From: Cyclina sinensis
Lineage: Eukaryota; Mollusca; Bivalvia; Venerida; Veneridae
Reading direction: 5' to 3'
NCBI GenBank assembly: GCA_012932295.1
Contig: JAAONU010000011.1
Span: forward strand, 43,588,352 to 43,652,351
Length of the DNA: 64,000 bases
Shown here: one piece after another, positions 13,330-27,200 of the stretch
Position numbering within the stretch: position 1 is the first letter of the stretch
Layout of the letters: the number at the start of each line of letters is the position of its first letter
Position numbers and translations under genes: made by a program
The notes under the pieces: model-generated
Told to the model about the DNA's origin: nothing
Seen by the model: only the letters and a program-made list of their open reading frames with translations
The model's database searches: none

Positions 13330-13755
13330 AGATGACAATGCCCCTGAAGTTGTGCTCTGACCTTTGAGCTGAGGAAAAGATGAAGATAAATTGTAGATCC
13401 TTCAAAAGAAATAGTGTTATTTATCATTAAACCTCAAGGTCAAGGTCACGTAGGGGTCAAGGTCAAAAAGGGTGTTGTGTTCAAGTATGAAGTAAATCCA
13501 TTTATTAATAAGGAAGTTATTGGCAATGTTAAAGTTTTCTGACAGCCGGACCTTTGAAGTCAAGGTCATTCAGGGGTCAAGGTGGCACAAATACAGGTCA
13601 ATGGGAAGGTCTTGTCCATAGGGGTGTTGTGTTCAAGTATGAAGTAAATCCATTCACTAATAAGGAAATTATGGGCAAAGTTAAAGTTCTTGGATGGACA
13701 GACTGACAGACAGACAGGTGCAAAACTATGTGCCCTCCTCAGGGGGCATAAAAAC
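13330..13755. repeat. Dispersed repeat with two internal copies of a ~180-bp unit
   Basis: The block 'gtcaaggtcacgtaggggtcaaggt...ggtgttgtgttcaagtatgaagtaaatcc' occurs twice. It is followed by 'gacagactgacagacagacag' and a terminal 'tgccctcctcagggggca' hairpin. It lies just downstream of the last exon of the second RDH gene and may be part of its 3' UTR. Confidence 0.65.
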
Positions 13756-13894
13756 TGACTAGTTTTTACAATACTTTATCAGTTTCTTAACTAGTTTTTC
13801 CAATACTTTATTGTCTACAACTGAAGTCCAGGCTGCATGGTTTGCTATATACCTAAGTATAATACCTAAGTAAAGTAAACCTAAAACTGTCGTT

Positions 13895-16800
13895 CTAAGA
13901 TTTCTGTGCCAGTCCAACCATTTCCTCAGAGACTTTCCACAACCTTGCAGCAGCTTCATCATCTTGTGCCTGAGGTGCTTCCTTCTTCACTGCACAGTCA
14001 CTGGAAACACAGGTATCATTATTTATTATAATTAGTGGGAAATAAATATTTAATCAATCAAATCCAAATATGGAAAAACAAAATTCTGATGTATATGAAT
14101 TATGAACACATTTGTCCATATAATCAGTACATTATGCCAGGAATAAAACAAGAGCTCTGTGGAGCAGCGCCAACGCTTGGGGGCCATAGTTATAGTTCTT
14201 GTGCACTACTCCTGAAGGAAGTCTGTATACCTCTGATGTTTCTTGTCAAGATGTTGATATTGTTCCTATTGATACCTTTGATCATTCAACTTAATAAGCA
14301 ATTTTGACAAAAACTGTAAGTTATAAAGGGACATAACTCCAAAAATATAGCTTTCAGAATAATGCCCCTTGTGTTACAACTGCCTCTTGTCATGATAAGC
14401 AAGCAGTCCAAGTTTCAAATAAGCTCAGAAAGTAATCCTTTAATTCCTATTCCAGTAAGAACTATAATGCAATCAAAATCAGGATGCAAAGACATTTACA
14501 ATATTCTTAACAAAAACTCTGATATGCCAACAAGTCAGATAAAATGGAATATGCAATATCACTTTGAATATGAAGATTGGAAATATTTTTATAGCATGCC
14601 TTTTAAAGTGACAAGAGATAGTAATTTACAATGGCTCCAATATAGAATTTTACACCGAATCTTACCAATTAATAAATATTTAAAAACATTAAAGTTGAAA
14701 GATAATGATCTTTGTGACTTCTGCAAGAATGAAACAGAAACAATAGAACATATTTTTTGGAAATGTAGATGTACACATTCACTACTGAATGAACTACAAA
14801 GACACTTAGAAAAGGAAAATATTCCTATAAAAATTAATGAAAGGAACATAATTTTTGGATCAAAAAATACACCAGAATACTTAATAACCCTCTATATAAA
14901 AAAAGTACATATTCACAAGCAAATCTCTCGGAAGATTACTGTCAATAAATTCACTTAAATGCTACTTACAACATGAATTTAATACAAGTGGGCCATGATG
15001 GCCCTGGATCGCTCACCTGAGTACTTTGGCTGTAGGTTTGCTGCTAAGCAGTATTTCATTTTTTAATTGAAAATATGTAAGTGCCTACAAACCAAATATG
15101 TAAAATATCAGTCAATAAACTAGAACTATCGCTGAATGCGATTCATACCCCCACCAATGTCCTTGACAGAAGACGACATGGAAAGGTGGTTAAGGGAATA
15201 ACTTTAGTGGCACAAATACATATACATACAAAGAAATTATCTCTGGTGAAAAAACAAACAAATTGTACAGGTAATAGTATAAATTTATATTGTCAAATCA
15301 TGTTCGAAACAGTTACAAATAACCTTTCATTTTCCCAATGTACTAAAACAAACAAAAGCAGTGAAGTTAAGAAAATAGCATAATTATGTCAAAATGTAAT
15401 TAAGAGAGGAAAAACTTTGCATACTGAGCTTACTTGTTCTAGTTTTAGAAATATTCAAGTACATGTTAAAATTTCAGAACATTTTCTAAGTCAATTTTTG
15501 ACCTTCAAGTGTGGCCTTGACCTTAAGCTGGCACAAGGGTAAGATGGGTTCTGCACATTGCCCAGTTGGGGTGAACATTTGAGTCAAGTTTGAAGAAAAT
15601 CCTTCCATTAGTATAGAATTTATAGAGCGGACACGACATATTGTCTAGTATTGATTGTAAGTAAATTAAAAGACTTATAAAGGGGCATAACTTTGTCAAA
15701 ATGCAATACAGAGTTATGAAACTTGACCTGCATATCTTACTTGTGATACCTCATATATCTTTTAAGTTTTAAGCAAATACCTTTGCTAGTTTCAGAAATA
15801 TTCAAGTATATGTTAAAATTCAAGAACATTTTCTAAGTCAATTTTGACCTTCAAGTGTGACCTTGACCTTAAGCCGGCACAAAGGTAACATGGGTTCTGC
15901 ACATAACTTTGTTGAGTTGAACATTTGAGTAAAGTTTGAAGAAATTTCTTCCATTAGTATAGGATTTATAGAGCGGACATGACATATTGTCTAATATTTG
16001 ATTGTATGTAAATTTGAAGACTTAAAAAGGGGCATAACTTTGTCAAAATGCAATACAGAGTTATGAAACTTAACCTGCATATCCTAATTGTGACACTTCA
16101 TATATATTTTAAGTTTTAAGCAAATACGTTTTCTAGTTTCAGAAATATTCAAATAGTTACATGTTAAAATTTAAGAATATTTTCTAAGTCAATTTTTGAC
16201 CTTCAAGTGTGACCTTGACCTTAAGCCGGCTAAAAAGAGTAACATGGGTTCTGCACATCCCCTTGTTGAGGTGAACATTTGAGCCAAAATTAAAGAAAAT
16301 CTTTCAATTAGTGTAGGACTTACAGAGCGGACACAACATAATGTCTAATATTTGATTGTTTGATATTTGACCTTCAATTGTGACCTTGACCTTGAGCTGA
16401 CACATGGGCAACATGGGTTCTGCACATCCCCTTGTTGAGGTGAACATTTCAGCCAAGTTTGAAGAAAATCCTTCAATTGGTATAGGATTTATATAGCGGA
16501 CATGATAATGGAGACGGACGGATGGACCGACCGACCGACGGACGCGACAAAGCGAATCCATTATAGCCTCCCCCCACATTTTGTGGTGGGGGTATAATAA
16601 AGGCTCTATGACAGAAAGTAGAAATATCTATCATAAGCTATGGTGACCTTGACCTTGACCCAGTGACCTCAAACCCTACCCATGGGTAGACGTCCATGCA
16701 AGGAACCTATATACTGAATATCAAAGATATTGGTCTATAAATGAAGGCTCTATGAGGTACAGTAGATAAATCTATTTTTAGCCTCCATGACCTTTAACCT

Positions 16801-18188
16801 AATATAATAATTTCAACAAGCTTGATAAAGCTTGCTTCATGCCAAATTTTAAAATTCTAGGCCTTGTGGTTTCAGACAAGAAGATTTTTAAAGATTTTCT
16901 TCTATACTGCTATTTAAAACTTATGACCCCTCGGGCGGGGCTAATAGTGACCCCAGTGATATTTTTCAAACAAACTTGGTAGAGGTTCACTAGACACAAT
17001 GCTGCATACCAAATATCTTAGCTGTAGGCATTGAGGTTTCCAGTAAGAAGATTTTTAAAGATTGCCTTTTTTACATATTAAGGGCCCCCGGGGCGGGGCC
17101 AATTTTGACCCCGGGGCCTACATATAAACAATACTGGTAAAGGTTCTCAACACATTTGACCCAGGAGCCATGATTTGAACAAACTTGGTAGAGGTCCACT
17201 GGACAATGCTGCACACCAAATATCTAAACTCTAGGCCTTGTGGTTTCAGACTAGAAGATTTTTAAAGTTTTTCCTATATAATTCTATGTAAAACTAGTGA
17301 CCCTCAGGGCAGGGCCATTTTTGACCCAGGGGTCATGATTTGAACAAACTTGGTAAAGGTCCACCTGATGATCCTTCATACCAAATATCTAAGCTCCGGG
17401 CCTTGTAGTTCTGGAGAAGAAGATTTTTAAAGTTCCAACTTTGAAAATCTATTTTTAGCTCCCATGGCCTAGAAATGTAATGGACCTGAAACATTTGAAC
17501 ATTTGAACAATTTTGGTAAAGCTTCATGCAAGTAACATTCCTGCCAAGTTTCAGCAAGACTGGCCCAGCAGTTCAGGAGAAGAAGTTGTTTGAAGAAAAA
17601 GTTGACTACGCATGGACGGACAGACCACGGACATCAGGCGATCACAAAAGCTCACCTTGAGCACTTTGTGCTTAGGTGAGCTAATAAACAAAGAACTGTC
17701 AATAAAAAAACAAACCTTAAGTATATTTGAGACTAACTGGAAAATAATATACAATTTAATTAAGTAAACTGTGGTGCTGATTTTTTCTTGTTCTATACAG
17801 AGGAAGCCAATTTATGTAAAGATTTTCATATATCCAAAGATTTTGAATTATGAGCCTTTGACATTCTTATTATTGTATTCTGAAAACAGAGCAATATGTC
17901 CAACATGCTATTAAAATTTGATGTTTTTTAATACTTTTAGAAAGCCTTAGAGATCCATTTATTAATAAACATGTAATAATAATGATACTTTTGTAAACAA
18001 AGTTACATGTAAAAAAATGTTGAATCCTTTGATATGGATATGAAATGCTTATATATATAATTACAGTCCCCATTTGTATATACGTTGGATAGTTATGATG
18101 AATATACTTAAGAATAATGAATAATTGTAAGGTGTGGAGTGTGGATGGTTCCCCGACCTTCACACACCTATGACGGGGAGAATAAAAG

Positions 18189-18229
<41 letters not shown>

Positions 18230-21200
18230 ATATTGATATCTTTGATAGTTTTGAAATCATTAGTTTCATATTGATATCTTTTAAATTGTTTGAGTAATGG
18301 GCTACATTAGTTTTTGCATGAAGACAACAACGACGACGCAGCGAGCCGATCACAATAGTTAAACTTTTTCTTTGAAACAAACGAGCTAAAATTTACCAGG
18401 TTCATGTATCAAATTACGTTAACACTATTAACTTCTGAAGAATTCAACATATAAACCATGTTCCAATCCCTTCTCTGATCACTATTGCAAATTCTTTTCT
18501 AATGTTCTTACATTGTAAAAACTTCAGCCACAGTTCAAAACTCAAAACGCTAGGCACTGGATACATTAATTCCTAAATCTGCAATGCTTTATTTGGATCA
18601 TGAACTCACACTTGTAAGGTCATTTTGAATGCCAGACAGAAATAAGCAAGGTACTGTTTTGAATCTTCAAACTCTTGGCTGCTTCACAGGAAAACGAAGA
18701 GATTTGTTAAAAGTCAATCTCATTAAAATCATATCCTTACTGACGCTCCACTACCTTTCGCTAATTCCGGATAGTAGAGGAGCACAAATTAGGATATGAT
18801 TTTAATGAGATTGGTTAAAAGTTTATCTATTCATTTTTAAATCTTGCATACCTCCTTCATTACATCATTGGATACCCACATCTGACCCATTATGTTACTC
18901 TCAATTTATCGGCCCAGTACAATGTAGTCATAACAGAATAAGGTACCTGATTAGGCTTCTGCACAAAAATGTAAGAGAAATAAGGCAAAGTCTTATTGTT
19001 TAAACTAATTGTTCTGGTATATGGCCATTATTATGATTTTTTGTATGTTTGTTACTACCTGAAATATTTTCCCGAGACTGCCTTAAGATCAGGAGACACT
19101 GCACAATAAATGGTTGTCTGTGCCCCTTGAACGGGAGTCTTGAAGACAAATAAAATAATGGGATAGAACAGCATCTTTCGCCACCATGATAAAACAATGT
19201 AGCGGCCTAGCTCAGTTTTTATCACACCTGGATGGAGGGAATTAGCTGTAACACCTGTTCCTAAAACAAGAAAACAATTCTTACCTTAAAGTGATCAGGA
19301 TAGAGGTAACATCTGAATAGCATGTACCGGTAGATGAATTGGGATAAAGAAGACATTTTGAAGAGAGGTCCTATAGCTTTTATTGTTCCACTTTAAAAGG
19401 GAACCATGGAAATAGTTTTCAGAGTACCAAAGACAGCTGCCTGTGCATGTATGTTTATCTATGCTATAATGAATATATGCTACTTTCTAGCTATAAGACG
19501 AGTCTGCAAAATGTCCTCCTTCCAAAAAACAAACAGATGTTATTGCTACCTGAAGTATTTCCCAGAAAAATCAATGAGTCCGGGATCAACAGCACAGTAT
19601 ATACTGGTTTGAGCTCCCTGTTCAGAGGTTTTTATGAAGTGTTTGACAAGACCATAATACAGCGCATTGAGGAATGTTCTCACTGGCCAACTCTGGTAAT
19701 CCTTGAAACGGACAAGGTCAGTGGCCACAGCACCAGGGTGCAATGAATAAACAGTCACATCTGTTCCTGTAAACCAAATGATCCCAACAAACTAAATTAT
19801 TCAGTAATTAATAATCTTTCAATTCCATGAGGCTGCATTTTCCATGTGTACGTTTGCATACAACTCTATTTGCTAGTATAATATGCACAATACAGGGTAT
19901 AATAATCAAAGTTTAGAAAAACTGGAGGCTTGATAGTCTCTAAATAGGCATAAAACTGTCTTTTAAACTGCTCACATGCCGTTCATTTTTTGAAAAGTAT
20001 AAACAATCAAACGACAACAATCACTATAGTTTTCACAGCTTGAAATGCCTTTACTTACATGTACACGTAAATCTAAACAAGGGCGATCAGTGATCACATG
20101 TGTCGCCTGATGATAGCCAATTAAACAGTAGTATTGAGAGGTGATTGGACAGTTTGTAGGCTAAAACGCATTTTTTTATTCAAGGGCCATAACTCAGCCA
20201 AAAATCATTCAACCAAAAAAAACCTATAAAACATGCGCCAGTACTTGAGGTACAGAACAATCCTGTAATATTTCATTCAAATTGCTTTAGTAGTATAAGA
20301 GAAGTAGTCCGGACAAACTTTAGAAATAAAAATCATAAAAGGGCCATAACTCTCACAAAAATCATTGGACTGGAAAATGCCGATGTTATGCACAACTAGA
20401 CTTGGTACTGATCATTCCTGTAAAGTTTGGATGAAATCGCACCAGTAGTTATTGAGGAGTATTCGGGACAAGTTTTGTGATGGACAGACAGACGGACCGA
20501 TGACGGAGAAGTGATCCCTATATGTCACGGCTTCTTTGTAGCAGGTGACACAAAAATATCATAAAGTCAGAACCAAAATAAACTAAAAAAATTTTCATAT
20601 CTAATTTCACATAATAATTGTAATCCTTTAGGCTACCAAGATCTAGCAGCTGTTTCTAACAGCACATCTCTGTCAGTATTTCTTTGTAACAAGACAAGGC
20701 TATGACCCAACTAACATTGGTTAGCAAAATCAGACTATAAATTCCTATAATTAGATCTATATAAATTATTACATATCCTATATTTTTTTAATGTAGGTAT
20801 TGATTTTCGGTGGTATGCATGAATTTGGCCATAGGGCCTGTTTACATTGTAACATTGGATCAACTGTGTGACAATTGATCCAATGATTTCCAAGTATTCC
20901 TTTACTCTTCATGAGGAAATCTCTTTTGCCAGGGTAGCAATGTTTAATTTACATATACAATGTGTCAGTCTGCAAGGTCACGGTCATTATAAATGACTCT
21001 TCAGGATTTCTTTTGGGCCTATATAATGTCACAAGTCATTTTCAATGGATTGCAATTATTTTCTATGCCTGTTTAAGATCAAAGGTCTGGTCTTTCGCTC
21101 CGGTATTTGTCTATGCATTTTTTTTAATCAACAATGTTTTTTATTCTGTCTATTAAATTTCAATAAAACCCACCCCAACCCCATACCCAGGCCAATTACT

Positions 21201-24200
21201 GAAACTGAGTATAACAAATGATATAAAAAAGTTAGATTCATTTACCTTGAAGACGTTTAGTAAGTTCTCTTGAGAACAGAACATTAGCTAATTTACTCTG
21301 GCTGTAGGCTTCTTGAGGTGAATAATTCTTCTCACTGTTCAAATCATCAAAATTTATCTTTCCTCCTGAAACAGGAAGACAATTTTATGTAAAATTACAT
21401 AATTACAAATTACAGCTAAAAATGAGGAAATTTCAAACTTGAATTTGTAATAATTCAGCTGCAGGTTTCAACTGAACTGTAATTTCAATTTACAAACTAT
21501 GACACAAGAATGTTTTGTTGAAGACAAATAGCCTTACTTTCATGTGCAAGTGAAGACACATTGACTATTCTACTTGGTGCTGATTTCTTCAACAGATCAA
21601 GTAGGAGATTTGTTAACAGGAAGTGTCCAAGATGATTTGTTCCAAACTGCATCTCAAAGCCATCCTCTGTCTTCCAGTATGGTGTCCACATTACACCTGC
21701 AATGCTCTTACAGTTAGAGAAACTGCTGCTTAATATTGAAATTATAACATCAGGCTTCCAGGAAATAGTTATATTACATGGTGTAAAGTATTAAAATAAC
21801 TCCATATAGAAGCTGCCTACTTCCGTGATACTCCACATATTTCACCCTCATCTACCTCATACAAGATAGGTTGAAATAATTGGATTACTGAGTCTTATGT
21901 CCTTCTTCAATTTTGAATTAGTGTTTCTTCATGATAAAACTTTAAAGCATAACAATGGATATCAAAGATAAAATCAAACTTAGCCTCTGCTTTAAGCTTA
22001 TCATATACATTTTACTTCAATTCATATACTCCAACTAAACTAAATCTTTCCATTCACCAGCATTGTTGATAAGAACATCCAGCCTTGCCTCTTTACTAAT
22101 CACCTCACTTGCACATTGGCGCACAGACTTCAATGAAGCAAGGTCTAGAATATACACAACAATGTCATTATTGCCAGTTGATTTTCGGATATCTTCTGCT
22201 GCCCTTTCTGCTTTAGTTATGTCACGACAAGCTAGTAAAACCCGAGCTCCTGAAAAGTAAAAGAGACTGTCTTTTTAGTTCAATAATCTTGTAAAGGACA
22301 TCTAATTTAGAAAAACTTGAAATGTTAATGCTTCAAGATTACCAAGCTCAAAGCCTGAAGTTTTCATAGTCAACTTTCTCAGAAAAGTTCATCTGTCTAT
22401 TCAAACAAAGAAGCTTGAGTTTATGAAATTATCTTAATGTAATTATCTGTTAACTTGGCCTTTATCCTGCTGAGGCAAAATGAAGGAAAAATTAATTTTA
22501 CATAAGCACAGATTTGATTGAAGCTTTTGCCAAAAACTGAGCAGAATCATTTTCCTATAGAAATATCTACTAATAGATATATAGCTCATCAATATCAAAC
22601 ACATTTCTTAATATCAAACTGACCTACAGCTAAACATAACCAGTGACTTCCTGAAGTGGTGTCCTTGAAAAGTTAATCAACTCATTAACCTTAAAAAAAT
22701 GTAATTAAAATACCTCTTTTGGCAAGATCTTTAGCTGTCTCTTTACCAATGCCAGTGTTAGCTCCTGTAATGAGTACAGTCTTGCCAGTCATGACAGCCT
22801 TACTTCTGCACACTCCCCCTGCCATGTACCTTCTTAAAGCAAAAATACTACATGCTGAAATATAAAAAAAACAGTTCAAGTCTGTTATAATCTTATGTTA
22901 TCATATGACTGCTATTCTATGGTTACTTGGACTAGAAGAGATGCATCTCCTAAATGATGTAAATGCAAAGCTAATTGCAATGCCTGATATAAATGCAGAC
23001 TGTTGTAAAACAAAGACAAATGCATCCAGAATGAACTGAGGAATGTTACCTTATTTCATTTTGATAAAACATTTGTCTTCAACTAAACAGATAATAATGG
23101 AAACATGCAGTTTAACAACCAAATTCAAATGACCACTATCAGCCCACCTCAACTGAACACATCAACCTATTCAACCTAAAATAACTTAATCTCTGCATGG
23201 GACATCAGTCTGACATATAGGCAGCCAGTACCAATCATATACTCAAGTAGATAGAGACAGATGATTTTTTTTTCTTAGTTATTTCCTTCAAACTGGTATA
23301 TAAATTCTACTATTCAAATCATTATAAGTCAGTATTTTTGAAGTATGAATAGAGTTCCCTGACCAAGGATGTGTCCACTAAATATATAAAAATTGATTTT
23401 GTGGTGTGTATCAAAAGCACCTATCAATGTTCTGCTGCATGGAGGGGACGGTCGGCATGCATCAGACCTTAGAAAGAAGACCATTCCCGACAGGTGGGAT
23501 GGGAAATAGACTTTGGCTGAACCAAGGTCATCTGATGTGTAAAGCATCTCCCACTGGGGATTTTGACAAATTGATAATTGCTTAGACTCCAAAAAAGGAA
23601 AATTTGTCAAATTCCCCTGTGTCAGCCTTCAGTCCCCTCTCTGGGAAAAAAAATTGATACGTGCATAACAATGGCTTTAACTGAAAGGAAAAGACAGTCG
23701 AAACTTCCAATATGCATGCATAGATGGAACTGTATAAAATCCTTTGTTTTTAAAATGGCTAAAGTATGTACCAATTCTTGTTTTCTGACCAGGTTTTGGA
23801 AAGTTTCAGATGAAAACGGAGTGACAAAATTAGCTGACGGTAAATGGATATAGAAGTGAAGTCTACAATGAAATTTATTGCTATATCTGGGTTTGTTTAT
23901 GAAAAAGAATACCGTAAACAAAGAAGTTTAGTATACAAGAAAAATTCAAATGGACTTGAGTCCATTTGAGTGTACGGTTTTTACTGCATTTTTAAGGAAC
24001 TTTTAGCTACAGCATTCTATTTTGTTTTCAGACGCCAGTAAAAAGAAAATTAATATATATCTTTAAATTGATTACCTGTCTTGTTCAGACGTATTATAAC
24101 TAATGTAATGCACAGTTTTTAACGAACAACAACATATTTGTTCAACCTTTTATTTCCATATATCTCTTGACGTTAATGGTGATAATTATGATTATTCTGA

Positions 24201-27200
24201 AACAGTGTTTGTTTTGTTAAGTAACAAAATAACGTGAATTTAATGGAATAACATGCTTCAACAGAATAACAAACTTGCTTGAATAGAATAACAAATATAC
24301 TTGTAATATCAATAATGATAATAAACTATGACCATGCTTTGATTACTTTGATATAATTCAACATAATAAAGACCAGGTGAGGAACAGTCACTGTCGTAGC
24401 AAAGTACTTCCAGGAGCCAGACAGAATTTTTAACTTTACATGTCTTTTTTCTTTGTGAGCCGAATTTTATTATTTGAAAACATTAACCATAAACATTGTA
24501 TCATTTTACATCATTTGAAAGCTCTTTAAATTCATATTTTGAAAATATATAAGCAGATTTTGATTTTTTGCTTTTAAAAAAGAGAACTAAACTAATTTAT
24601 ACCTGTCGTTTCAGCATTTTTTCAGCATTTTTCTAGCAGCTTAGATCCACTAAGTTTAACCATTTACAAACAAGAAAGTGAACAGTTTTGAAAATTATTT
24701 TTTATATATGTAAAATATGAGTTTACAGACCTTTTAAATGATTTAAAATATTGAAATGTTTGATGAAAAATGACTTTTTTATTGTAATTACAAAATTACT
24801 ATGTTTTGCATTTTTATCAACCGCCATGTTTTTTGCCAGCCTTCAAAAAGTTACCTGTATCTCTTATCAGTTACTTGTTACTATTAATAGATTTCAAAAC
24901 AATAACATATGTTCCTACACAATATCACCAGACAGTCACGTGATTCTGTTCGTAATTCTGTCCGAGGATTTCCGGAATAACACAACTTCGCAAATTGATT
25001 CAACAGGTAGTACATCGTATAAATACGTTATGCTTCGGCAATAATCGGATCTTCTAACAGCCAATCAAAACAGAGAATTATGTAATATTGGATAACACTA
25101 ACCCCGCTCCAATTGTACATATAGGAATATAATACTGGCAATTTTCCATACAGAAAAAAAACAAAAACAGTTACTGTACATAAATGGTCAACACCATATT
25201 CAATTTCTGGTGTTTTCAACACAATTAGACTCCATGAAGACAGTAAACACGACTTTCATCATACTCTATTTGGTCAATATGCTGATCTGGATATAAAGTT
25301 TGCAATGGCTTTGGCAACAGAATAATTTAGTTCAAAAATGCATGAAAACCAGCAGTATTCTTCTACTGTGTAGCATATTGAACAAATAAGTGATTTGTTT
25401 TCGCAAGTTTTAGTTTTTGAGTCTGCTGAAAGACTGGACTGATATCTGCACCTGGCATATTCAACTGATGCAGCTTGAATTCTTAGTTGGCGGGGCAGGT
25501 GTGCATTTCATTCCTTGTGTTTTTATATCATTCCTTGTGCTTTTATACTTCAACTTCAACTTAATACTGCCAAAAGTCAATACTGACTATACTAGGCAGG
25601 CGCGTGTCAAGAACATTTAAAATTATAAAAGTTAATAACAAAGAAAACAAGATTTAACTGAAGATCTTACCTAAACATTTATTTTAAGTACTTTAAAATC
25701 TATAAAACTTGTTTAGTCCACTGATAAAAGCTGGTACAGTTGGGGTAGCCTTAATCTCGGTCGGTAATTCGTTCCAGAGTCATATAGTCCTTGGGAAGAA
25801 TGAGTTCATGTGATGTTGTGTTTTTGATTGTGGAATGAGGAATTTGCTGTTTCTTGTGTTTGTAAGGTGATTGTGATCAACACTGACCTGATTGTTTTTT
25901 ATTTTGTGTAGCATGACCAGGCTGGCATGGTTTCGCCTTTGTTCTATAGTTGACCATTTCAGTTCTTCGATCATGTTTGTTACACTGCTTGTATAGTGGT
26001 AATCATTATGAACGTACCTTGCAGCTGACCTCTGGACCATTTCTATTCTGTGTGTGAGATATTTTTGCCATGGATGCCATATGGTTGAGCAGTATTCAAC
26101 CTGTGGTCTTACATATGTTTTGTATGCTGCTTCTTTGAGTTGTTTGTTTTGTGTTTTGACGTTTCGTCTGATGAACCTTAAGCTGTTTTTTTGCTTTGTT
26201 TGTGATGTTATGTGGGATGACCAGTTTAGGTTGCTACTTACTGTAACTCCTAAGTATTTTGCATTTTCTGTGGTATTCAGTTTAGTGTTATGTAGGGTGT
26301 AGGGAAAGATGACCGGTTTCTTTTTCCTGTGTATTCTGAGTACTTCATACTTGTCAGGGTTGAATTCCATTGACCATTCTTTTTCCCATATTTCAAGGTT
26401 GTGCAAATCATTTTGTAAGGTTTGTGCAGATGCTTGTGATTTAATTGTTAAATTGTTAAACTATGGTGTCGTCGGCAAATAGATGCACCCGGCTCCTGAC
26501 ACTTCCTGGTAGGTCATTGATGTATGCGAGAAAGAGACATGGACCTAAGACCGATCGATATATATCCCGGTGTAACCTAAATTCGGCGATATAAGAACAA
26601 ATGTCAATGGCATTTTCAATTAACTTCAGTAATCTATAATTATACTTCATATAATTTTACTACAACTATTTAAAAGTTACTTTAAGTTAATGTCAAACAA
26701 TGTAGATGTTCAGCGTTTGCAAAATATAAACAAATATGGCTGATGTAAAATCTCAATCTCCCACGCAGTGATCTCCCCTTATTAGGATAAGATCTCTGCC
26801 GTCACAACATTTTTCGTCAAGATTTTTGACGATATGATTTTTTCCAATTTTGATTTTATTTTTAAAAAGTAAACACAGTTTTGCTAATGTTTCAAGACTG
26901 TAAGGTGTTAGATGTGAACTCAAATAAAAATAATTTCGGAAACATAAATATTGAGAATAATTTTTAATATCGCACCGTTTATTTCAAAACAATATGACCG
27001 TTTTTGAAAAAGAAATCATTCAAGTCATCAATACTACTGTGCTAAAGTTCTTTTTTAACAGAAATGAAATTTTATAAAAATCATATCAGCAGAATTGACA
27101 CCAGAGCTCAAATTATTGTGTCGCTGTTTATCACAGATGAAACAAATTTTCAACGGTTTCTTTTGGCGTATCCGCCATCTTGAACAATCATGTGATAAGA

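Noticed and set aside
20850..20885. Small palindrome ATTGGATCAA...TTGATCCAAT
   Set aside because: A 10-bp stem in intronic DNA with no neighbouring element ends; too short to call a regulatory or mobile feature.
24061..24120. Possible first exon of the RDH13-like gene ending 'LNKTG'
   Set aside because: An in-frame TAA occurs before any ATG. The exon at 28737-28821 has the right length, phase and sequence.
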